Assembly (NCBI GenBank): GCA_021651055.1
Contig: JAJHOH010000001.1
Location: 2,480,001-2,544,000, forward strand
Reading direction: 5' to 3'
Length of the DNA stretch: 64,000 nt
Source: Candidatus Manganitrophus morganii
Lineage (GTDB): Bacteria > Nitrospirota > Nitrospiria > SBBL01 > Manganitrophaceae
Position numbers and translations under genes: made by a program. Within the stretch, counting starts at the first letter, position 1, and the number at the start of each line of letters is the position of its first letter. Shown here in pieces: positions 58,121 through 64,000 of the stretch. Under the pieces are notes generated by a model that was given only the letters and a program-made list of their open reading frames with translations, searched no databases and was not told where the DNA came from.

Positions 58121-59170
58121 ATGCGGCGATTTTTCCCTCTTTTATTTTTTATCCTTTTCGTGATCTCTCCTCTGCATGCGGCGGAATCCTCCCGAAACTA
58201 TACCTTTGCGGAACTGGTCCACAAAGAGCGGGCGGCGATCGTCAGCATCCGGTCCGCGAAGCTGGCCCGGGAGGGGGGGGGACCGCTCAAAGATTTTTTC
58301 TCCCTCCCCGGCGACCGGCTCAAGCCGGAGATCCGAGAGGGGAGTTTGGGGACCGGCTTCTTTATCGATTCATCCGGCTTGATTCTCACCAACTATCACA
58401 TCATCGCGCCGGGCAATCGTCCGGCCGAAGAGCTTATCGTCCGAACCTCCGACCGGAGGGAATTCTCGGCGCGGGTCATCGGCAAGGATGCAAAAACCGA
58501 TGTCGCGATCCTTCGAATCGAGGGGGTGGGTCCTTTCACCTCCGTGGTTTTGGGCGATTCCGACCGACTCGACATCGGCGAGTGGGTTATGGCGCTTGGA
58601 AACGCCTTCGGTCTCGAGGAGACGGTCACGGTGGGGGTGGTCAGCGGAATCGGCCGCGCCCTCGGGACCGGCCCGTATGACAGCTACATCCAAACCGACG
58701 CGGCGATCAATGCCGGCAATTCCGGTGGTCCGCTCTTCAACATCCGGGGGGAGGTGATCGGCGTCAACGCGGCGGTCGGCGCCTCCGCGCAAGGGATCGG
58801 CTTCGCCATTCCGATCAATATGGTCCGAAAAATCCTTCCGGCCTTGGAGAAAGAAGGAAAGGTGACCCGCGGATGGCTGGGGGTGATGATTCAGCAACTG
58901 ACCACCGATCTGGCCAAAGCGTTTAAGTTGAGCGATGACCAGGGGGCATTGGTCTCCGAGGTGATGAAGGAGAGCCCGGCCGAGCAGGGGGGGATTGTCC
59001 GGGGGGATGTCATTGTGGAGTTCGACGGGAAAAAGGTCACCCAGATGCATGATCTCCCCGCGATTGTGGCGGAAACCCCCATTGGAAAGACGGTCCTTGT
59101 CCGCGTTGTCCGGGATGGCGCGCCGCTTCAAATGAAGGTCAAAATTCTCCAGTTAAAAGACGAAGAATAG
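58121..59170 (+). CDS. HtrA/DegP-like periplasmic serine protease (S1C) with PDZ domain
   Basis: 349 residues. Signal peptide MRRFFPLLFFILFVISPLHA. Catalytic triad His93 (LTNYHII), Asp127 (KTDVAIL), Ser201 (NAGNSGGPLF). A single C-terminal PDZ domain starts near RGWLGVMIQQLT, giving DegS-like architecture but without a membrane anchor beyond the signal. Likely quality control of envelope proteins. Starts 49 bp after ccdA. Confidence 0.9.
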   Translation: MRRFFPLLFFILFVISPLHAAESSRNYTFAELVHKERAAIVSIRSAKLAREGGGPLKDFFSLPGDRLKPEIREGSLGTGFFIDSSGLILTNYHIIAPGNRPAEELIVRTSDRREFSARVIGKDAKTDVAILRIEGVGPFTSVVLGDSDRLDIGEWVMALGNAFGLEETVTVGVVSGIGRALGTGPYDSYIQTDAAINAGNSGGPLFNIRGEVIGVNAAVGASAQGIGFAIPINMVRKILPALEKEGKVTRGWLGVMIQQLTTDLAKAFKLSDDQGALVSEVMKESPAEQGGIVRGDVIVEFDGKKVTQMHDLPAIVAETPIGKTVLVRVVRDGAPLQMKVKILQLKDEE

Positions 59171-59206
59171 AGGGAAGCTGCAAGGGCGACCTTCTTGTCG
59201 TCTGGA

Positions 59207-60343
59207 ATGAACATGCACTACGACGTCATCATCATCGGCGCCGGCCCCGCGGGATCTGCGGCGGCAACGGCCCTCGCGCGGCAGGGGCGTTCGGTCCTTC
59301 TCCTGGAGAAGGCCGCTCACCCAAGACATAAATCGTGCGGGGGAGGGCTCTCCGCTCGCCTCCTTCCCTACCTGGACGCCGACCTGAAAGAGATCGTCGA
59401 GCGGGAAATCCGAAAAGTCGTTTTTCTTCTCCGAAAAAAAGAGGTGTCGGGTTCTTCCGCCGAGCCGGTCGCCTATCTGGTGCGTCGTGATCGATTCGAC
59501 GCCTACCTTGCCGAGAAAGCGCGAAAGGCGGGGGCGGAGATCGTCGAGAATTGCCCGGTGCGCGATTGGCGCCAAACGCCGGAAGGGGTGGAGGTGCAAA
59601 GCCGCCGGGGCCCCGATACCGCTTCGTTTTTGATCGGCGCCGACGGCGCAGCCGGCCGTGTGGCCCGGAAGTTCCATCCCGATTGGAAGAAACACCTTGC
59701 CTTCGCCCTGGAAACGGAGGTTCCCCTCCGGAACAAAGAGGAAGCGGTCTGGATCGATCTGGCGGTTCCGCGGGGATACGGTTGGATTTTTCCAAAGGAG
59801 AACGGGGCGGCGATCGGGGTGGCCGATTTTAAAGGAAAGGTTTCAAAGCCACAGGCGCTTTATTCCGATTTTCTTGGACGGCACCCGCTCTCTTCCGAAG
59901 CGGGTTCGGTCCCGCCGAACGGCTGCACGATTCCGATCTATCGGAGGTCTTCCCCCCCCCTGGCGAAGGGAAGGGTGCTCCTCATCGGGGATGCGGGCGG
60001 GTTGGTCGATCCGCTCTTCGGAGAAGGAATTTTTTATGCGGTCCGCAGCGGACAGATGGCGGCCGAAGCGATCGGCGCCGCCTTTGCCGGCCGCGGGGAG
60101 GCGACCTCTTACGACCGGGCCGTTCGGGAGACTTTTTATCCCGACTTCGAGCGGGCGGCGCGGATGGCGAAGTGGGTCTATGCTTTCCCCGGCCTCTATC
60201 TGGAGGCGATCCGTCTTCATCCGGGGGCCGTCGATCTCTATTTGGGGATTCTTCGGGGGGAGCGGACTTACTGTCAATTTTGGAAGGAAGTGCAGTGGGC
60301 CTTTGTTCGAAAGTTCATTCCGTTCAAGAATACTGCTGGATGA
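59207..60343 (+). CDS. Geranylgeranyl reductase family FAD-dependent oxidoreductase
   Basis: 378 residues from MNMHYDVIIIGAGPAGSAAA. Rossmann FAD-binding GAGPAG, then KSCGGGLSARLLPYL, VRRDRFDAYLAEKARKAGAE and the second FAD motif LIGDAGGLVDPLFGEGIFYA define the geranylgeranyl reductase/GGR-like branch, which saturates prenyl chains of lipids or quinones. Substrate not determinable. Start uncertain among ATG 59207, ATG 59213 and TTG 59195; no Shine-Dalgarno. Its 3' end overlaps a small convergent gene. Confidence 0.85.
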   Translation: MNMHYDVIIIGAGPAGSAAATALARQGRSVLLLEKAAHPRHKSCGGGLSARLLPYLDADLKEIVEREIRKVVFLLRKKEVSGSSAEPVAYLVRRDRFDAYLAEKARKAGAEIVENCPVRDWRQTPEGVEVQSRRGPDTASFLIGADGAAGRVARKFHPDWKKHLAFALETEVPLRNKEEAVWIDLAVPRGYGWIFPKENGAAIGVADFKGKVSKPQALYSDFLGRHPLSSEAGSVPPNGCTIPIYRRSSPPLAKGRVLLIGDAGGLVDPLFGEGIFYAVRSGQMAAEAIGAAFAGRGEATSYDRAVRETFYPDFERAARMAKWVYAFPGLYLEAIRLHPGAVDLYLGILRGERTYCQFWKEVQWAFVRKFIPFKNTAG

Positions 60344-60500
60344 ACCACCCCACCATAAAGATTCCCATTCCCAGCACCGTGAACTTAAATAGAAATCCCA
60401 TGCTGCCGTTCTGAAGCCCGGAGACGATCAAGACATTTAAGATCAAAAGCAATCCCGTTGCCTGAACGACTCTGCCGAGGTAATAAAAAAACTTTCCCAT
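60324..60500 (-). CDS. 58-residue membrane protein
   Basis: Read on the minus strand from ATG 60500: MGKFFYYLGRVVQATGLLLI, then LNVLIVSGLQNGSMGFLFKF and TVLGMGIFMVGWFIQQYS. Two hydrophobic helices (about 12-27 and 40-54) with a short loop. AGGATG lies upstream. It overlaps the flavoprotein gene end by 20 bp in convergent orientation. Similar short two-helix proteins occur in many genomes without known function. It is too short for common length cut-offs. Confidence 0.7.
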   Translation of the reverse strand: MGKFFYYLGRVVQATGLLLILNVLIVSGLQNGSMGFLFKFTVLGMGIFMVGWFIQQYS

Positions 60501-60583
60501 CGATCTTCATCCTGATTAAGCAAGACCGGAATTTACCACAGCCCTGCCTAAAAATCAATTTAGCCGTGTTTCACGCGCCATTC

Positions 60584-60611
60584 TTGACAAATGTCCGACG
60601 GCTGTTATAGT
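60584..60611 (+). promoter_or_regulatory. Promoter of pilB
   Basis: Perfect -35 TTGACA (60584-60589), 16-base spacer, -10 TATAGT (60606-60611); start near 60618, leader about 43 nt. Confidence 0.6.
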
Positions 60612-60660
60612 TAGGAGCGTATTGCAATATGCCCCTACCCATCTGAAAAAAGAGCCAACC

Positions 60661-62385
60661 ATGCCGCAACCGCAGCAGAAAAGAAAGATGCTCGGCGAAA
60701 TGTTGATCGCCGAGGGACTCCTTTCGAACGAACAGCTGAAGCGCGCGCTTGCCGAGCAGAAGACACACGGCGGGCGGATCGGGGTGGTCCTCAAGAGCCT
60801 GGGCCTTGTCACCGAGGACGATATCATCAAAGTTCTCGGGAAGCAGATGGGGATTCAGTATGTCGATCTTTCCGGCATCATCGTCGAGCCGGAGACCATC
60901 CTGATCGTCCCGGAGATGCTGGCCCGCCGTCATCAGATCATCCCTCTTTACAAAAAAGGGTCCATTCTGACCCTGGCGATGGCCGATCCCTTGAACGTTT
61001 TTGCGATCGACGATGTGAAGCGGACCGCCGGCTGCGAGATCGAGCCGGTGATGAGCAAAGAATCGGATGTAATGAGGGCGATCGACCGCTACTACTCCGG
61101 CGCGGGCTCCTTGGAGGAGGCGGCGCGGGAAGCCGACCGTCAGGGATTCGGGGTGGCCGAAGAAGGGGACGCTGTCATCGAGCTCTCCAAGTTGGCTGAA
61201 GACACGCCGGTCGTCAAGTTCGTCAATACGATGATCACGCAGGCGATCAAAGAAGGTTCAAGCGACATTCACATCGAGCCCGACGGCGAGGTCCTCCGTA
61301 TCCGGTTCCGGCGCGACGGACTGCTCCGGGAAGTGATGACCGCCCCGCGCAATCTTCAGTCGGGGGTCGCTTCCCGGATCAAGATCATGGCCGATCTCGA
61401 CATTGCCGAGAAGCGGGTTCCTCAGGATGGGCGCATCCAGATGAAGGTGGGAGATCGCGACATCGATATCCGTCTCTCAACCCTCCCGACCCTCTTCGGC
61501 GAGAAGATCGTGATGCGGCTGCTCGACAAATCGAAGCTGCTCCTCTCTCTCTCCGATTTGGGTTTTTCAACCGAGGGGCTTCAGATTTTCGAGAAAATGA
61601 TCCGCCGCCCCTATGGTCTCGTTTTGGTGACGGGACCGACCGGAAGCGGCAAAACGACGACGATCTACTCGGCCCTCAAACAGCTCAGCTCGGTTGAAAG
61701 AAACATCGTGACAATTGAAGATCCGGTGGAGTATCAGATCAAGCTGATCAATCAGGTGCCGGTGAATACGAAAGTCGGCGTGACCTTCGCCAACGGGCTT
61801 CGCTCGATCTTGCGGCAAGACCCCGACATTGTGATGGTCGGGGAGATTCGGGACCGGGAAACCGCCACCATCGCCATTCAGGCGGCCCTCACCGGCCATC
61901 TCGTCTTATCGACCCTTCATACCAACGATGCGGCCGGCGCCATCGCCCGGCTGGTCGACATGGGGGTCGAGCCGTTCCTCATCGCCTCTTCGTTGATCGG
62001 CATTGCGGCGCAGCGGCTGGTTCGAAAAGTCTGCAATGCCTGCAAGAAGTCCTACGCCGCCACCCCCCAGCTTTTAAGCGATCTCGGCCTCTCGCATCTC
62101 GTGAACGGGAAGCGGGAGATCACCTTTGCCCGGGGCGAGGGATGTCCCGACTGCCGGGGGAGCGGGTATTCCGGGCGGATCGCCATTTATGAGCTGCTGA
62201 TGGCCGACGATCCAATCCGCCAGCTCGTCGTGACGCGCGCCGCCTCCAACGAGGTCCGCAAGTATGCGGCGAACATGAAATTTAAATCGCTTCGCGTCGA
62301 AGGCCTTTTCAAGGCAGTCCAGGGAATGACGAGCGTGGAAGAGGTTTTCCGCGTCACCCAGGAATTCGACGGCGACCTCACCTAA
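60661..62385 (+). CDS. pilB: Type IV pilus assembly / type II secretion ATPase PilB
   Basis: 574 residues from MPQPQQKRKMLGEMLIAEGL. MshEN domain at the N-terminus (possible c-di-GMP binding), then the ATPase: GPTGSGKTTTIYSALK, VTIEDPVEYQI, IVMVGEIRDRETA, STLHTNDAAGAIARLVDMG, and a zinc motif (CNACKKSY, CPDCRG). Drives pilus extension from the cytoplasm. The longer reading from TTG 60622 overlaps the leader. pilC follows. Related to, but more canonical than, the zinc-ribbon ATPase at 1337. Confidence 0.93.
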   Translation: MPQPQQKRKMLGEMLIAEGLLSNEQLKRALAEQKTHGGRIGVVLKSLGLVTEDDIIKVLGKQMGIQYVDLSGIIVEPETILIVPEMLARRHQIIPLYKKGSILTLAMADPLNVFAIDDVKRTAGCEIEPVMSKESDVMRAIDRYYSGAGSLEEAAREADRQGFGVAEEGDAVIELSKLAEDTPVVKFVNTMITQAIKEGSSDIHIEPDGEVLRIRFRRDGLLREVMTAPRNLQSGVASRIKIMADLDIAEKRVPQDGRIQMKVGDRDIDIRLSTLPTLFGEKIVMRLLDKSKLLLSLSDLGFSTEGLQIFEKMIRRPYGLVLVTGPTGSGKTTTIYSALKQLSSVERNIVTIEDPVEYQIKLINQVPVNTKVGVTFANGLRSILRQDPDIVMVGEIRDRETATIAIQAALTGHLVLSTLHTNDAAGAIARLVDMGVEPFLIASSLIGIAAQRLVRKVCNACKKSYAATPQLLSDLGLSHLVNGKREITFARGEGCPDCRGSGYSGRIAIYELLMADDPIRQLVVTRAASNEVRKYAANMKFKSLRVEGLFKAVQGMTSVEEVFRVTQEFDGDLT

Positions 62386-62558
62386 AGACTTCCCCTCTTT
62401 GAATCACAATCCATGCGGATTTTTCCTGACAAAAAACGGCCCGGTTGGGTCACAGCCTACATAAGTTTAAATTTCTAACGTCCTTCCTTTCTTCGAATCA
62501 AGCCGTTAACCGCATGACTTTTATAGTATTTTAGCGACTTCTTTCCAGAATACCCCAA

Positions 62559-62574
62559 AGGCATATGACTTGCA
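62559..62574 (+). promoter_or_regulatory. Sigma-54-like (-24/-12) promoter upstream of pilC
   Basis: AGGCATATGACTTGCA: GGCA at -24 and TTGCA at -12 with the exact 12-bp GG-GC spacing. Start near 62585, leader about 29 nt. It lies in the 228-bp pilB-pilC gap (62386-62613). Confidence 0.4.
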
Positions 62575-62613
62575 AAACTGTGCGATGGGATCACCGCAGG
62601 TATAGGGAAGGAC

Positions 62614-63825
62614 ATGCCCACTTTTCGGTACAAAGCGAGAGACAAATACGGCGCCCTCTTTATGGGAACGTTTGAGACCCACGGCAAAGAGGCGGTGGCC
62701 GGGCATCTTGATAGTCTCGGTTATATCCCCGTTGCGATCGACGAGGAAAAGCCCGGCCTTTCGCTGGCCGAGCTTCTTCCGCAATTCGAGAGGATCTCTT
62801 CCGAGGATTTGATCATCTTCTCTCGGCAATTGGCGACGCTGATCGGCGCCGGGATTCCCTTCATGGCGAGTTTCACCGCGCTGGAGGAGCAGACGGAGAA
62901 CCCGAAGCTGAAAAAAGTGATCAACCAGGTGCGGCGGGATGTGGAGGGGGGAAGCACCTTTGCCGATGCCCTTGCGAAGCATCCGAAGGTATTCAGTTCT
63001 CTCTATGTCAGCATGATCAAGGCGGGAGAGACGGGGGGTGTGCTTGATGAAATGCTTAATCGTCTGGCACTGCTGGCGGAGCATGAGGCTGAAACGCGCG
63101 CCCGGATCAAAGCGGCGACGCGTTATCCGAAGATTGTTGTGACAGCTTTGGTCGTCGCCTTTGGGATTTTGATTACCTTCGTTATTCCGAAATTTGCTGC
63201 GCTCTTTGCCAACTTTAAAGTCGAGCTGCCGCTGCCGACCCGGATTATGATCGGGATCAACCAGGTGGCCCACCAGTATGGTCTGCTGATCTTGGTTGTC
63301 GTTGCAGCCGCAATCATCGGGTTTCGGAAGCACGTCAACACGGTGTCCGGAAGGCTTTGGTGGGACGGCGTCAAGCTGAAGATCCCGATCTTCGGACCGA
63401 TCTTCATGAAGGTCGCTCTCTCGCGGTTTGCCCGTGTTTTTGGAACCCTCCACCGAGCGGGTCTTCCGATCCTTCAGACGTTGGAGATCGTTTCGGAGAC
63501 GGTCGGCAACGTGATGATTGCGCGGATTGTCGACAATGTTCGGGACTCTGCCCGGCAAGGGCGTGGGATCGTCCAGCCGATGCGGGTCAGCAAAGTCTTC
63601 CCGCCGATCGTTCTGCAGATGGTGGCGGTTGGAGAGGAGAGCGGCAAAACCGAAGAGATGATGATGAAGGTGTCCGAATATTATGACCGGGATGTCGATT
63701 ATGCAATCAAGAACCTCTCGAGCAGCCTAGAACCGGTACTTCTCGTCGTCATTGGCGGCGCGGTGCTCCTTCTTGCCCTCGCGATCTTTTTACCCTGGTG
63801 GAACCTGATCAATGTGGTCAAATGA
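62614..63825 (+). CDS. pilC: Type IV pilus inner-membrane platform protein PilC
   Basis: 403 residues. MPTFRYKARDKYGALFMGTF starts the family; two GspF repeats (FSRQLATLIGAGIPFMASFT and FARVFGTLHRAGLPILQTLE) and three helices are present. It couples PilB to pilin assembly. GGGAAGGAC precedes the ATG. Its end overlaps the next ORF by 14 bp. Confidence 0.95.
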   Translation: MPTFRYKARDKYGALFMGTFETHGKEAVAGHLDSLGYIPVAIDEEKPGLSLAELLPQFERISSEDLIIFSRQLATLIGAGIPFMASFTALEEQTENPKLKKVINQVRRDVEGGSTFADALAKHPKVFSSLYVSMIKAGETGGVLDEMLNRLALLAEHEAETRARIKAATRYPKIVVTALVVAFGILITFVIPKFAALFANFKVELPLPTRIMIGINQVAHQYGLLILVVVAAAIIGFRKHVNTVSGRLWWDGVKLKIPIFGPIFMKVALSRFARVFGTLHRAGLPILQTLEIVSETVGNVMIARIVDNVRDSARQGRGIVQPMRVSKVFPPIVLQMVAVGEESGKTEEMMMKVSEYYDRDVDYAIKNLSSSLEPVLLVVIGGAVLLLALAIFLPWWNLINVVK

Positions 63826-64000
63826 GGATAAATCGACGCGGGCCGCCAAACTATTTCAAAACGAAGAGGGGAAAGGGGCTCTAGACACACTACTGGTATG
63901 TATTCTGATCGGTATTATGATAACCGTTATCTTTTCTTATTACTCTATGACAGTGCAAGTGGCGAAGGAAGTGACATTGCAGGCAGGGTTGGTCAATCTC
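63812..64000 (+). CDS. Prepilin-like protein, 3' part missing
   Basis: 63 codons to the window edge, beginning MWSNEDKSTRAAKLFQNEEG. A hydrophilic leader ends in KGKG-type Gly/Ala (EEGKGALDTLLVCILIGIMI), followed by a hydrophobic helix, as in class III prepilin signals, but the Glu at +5 of the mature pilin is not present. It overlaps pilC by 14 bp, implying coupling. It may be a minor pilin or a pilus-anchored protein. Confidence 0.6.
   Translation, partial: MWSNEDKSTRAAKLFQNEEGKGALDTLLVCILIGIMITVIFSYYSMTVQVAKEVTLQAGLVNL

Overview
The window looks like chromosomal DNA of a diderm (Gram-negative) bacterium. LpxC and LptE point to LPS, CcmABC/E/F/G/H/I to System I cytochrome c maturation, and there is a type IV pilus / type II secretion module. 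The base composition is GC-rich. Multiheme and monoheme c-type cytochromes, a B12-dependent ribonucleotide reductase, a GH57 glycogen enzyme beside DUF4912, and PilB-type ATPases with MshEN domains fit a respiratory, chemolithotroph-like lineage. Nitrospirota is my best guess from gene content only; no marker gene here settles it.

Layout. 1-3.3 kb (minus): GH57 branching-enzyme-like protein, DUF4912 and a GspE/PilB paralogue. 3.7-8 kb: PilZ protein, TPR protein, tetraheme cytochrome, GlmM, parvulin isomerase. 8.3-10.7 kb: PriA. 10.7-13.3 kb: an AT-rich accessory island with a barrel-like exported protein and a MauJ/HEPN-like protein. 13.4-15.8 kb: SRPBCC, zinc alcohol dehydrogenase and an atypical SDR. 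16.2-17.4 kb: an odd Fn3 lipoprotein. 17.4-20.7 kb (minus): glgA-pfkA-Cas4-like nuclease, joined by ATGA overlaps. 21-29 kb: lpxC behind a sigma-54-like promoter, a HARE-HTH gene coupled to a lysine-rich microprotein, murJ, rpsT, and leuS-lptE-holA joined by ATGA overlaps. 29-38.5 kb: RMD1 protein, then the iron region fbpABC and fur with identical Fur boxes, a Com-like zinc protein, a porin, an ApbE-FMN-binding fusion and a His-rich membrane protein. 38.6 kb: tRNA-Val(CAC). 38.7-49 kb: mixed housekeeping genes (M48 protease, TPR lipoprotein, DksA-like, response regulator, MBL hydrolase, NrdJ, cytochrome c, TIGR02757, FmdB). 49.4-58 kb: ccm operon and a TlpA-CcdA pair. 58-64 kb: HtrA-like protease, flavoprotein, PilB, PilC and a truncated prepilin-like gene.

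How it fits together. The ccm and tlpA-ccdA genes would assemble the c-type cytochromes encoded elsewhere in the window. The iron block combines ferric uptake (FbpABC), Fur control and, downstream, a porin plus a covalently flavinylated protein fused to its own flavinyl transferase. I think this last group is the best candidate for an undescribed extracytoplasmic flavin electron-transfer module. Other notable items are two tiny ORFs embedded by ATGA overlaps (22047-22121 and 51472-51543), an inverted-repeat element that appears to have replaced the NrdJ C-terminal tail, a Cas4-like nuclease inside a glycogen/glycolysis operon, and an Fn3 domain split by two membrane segments.
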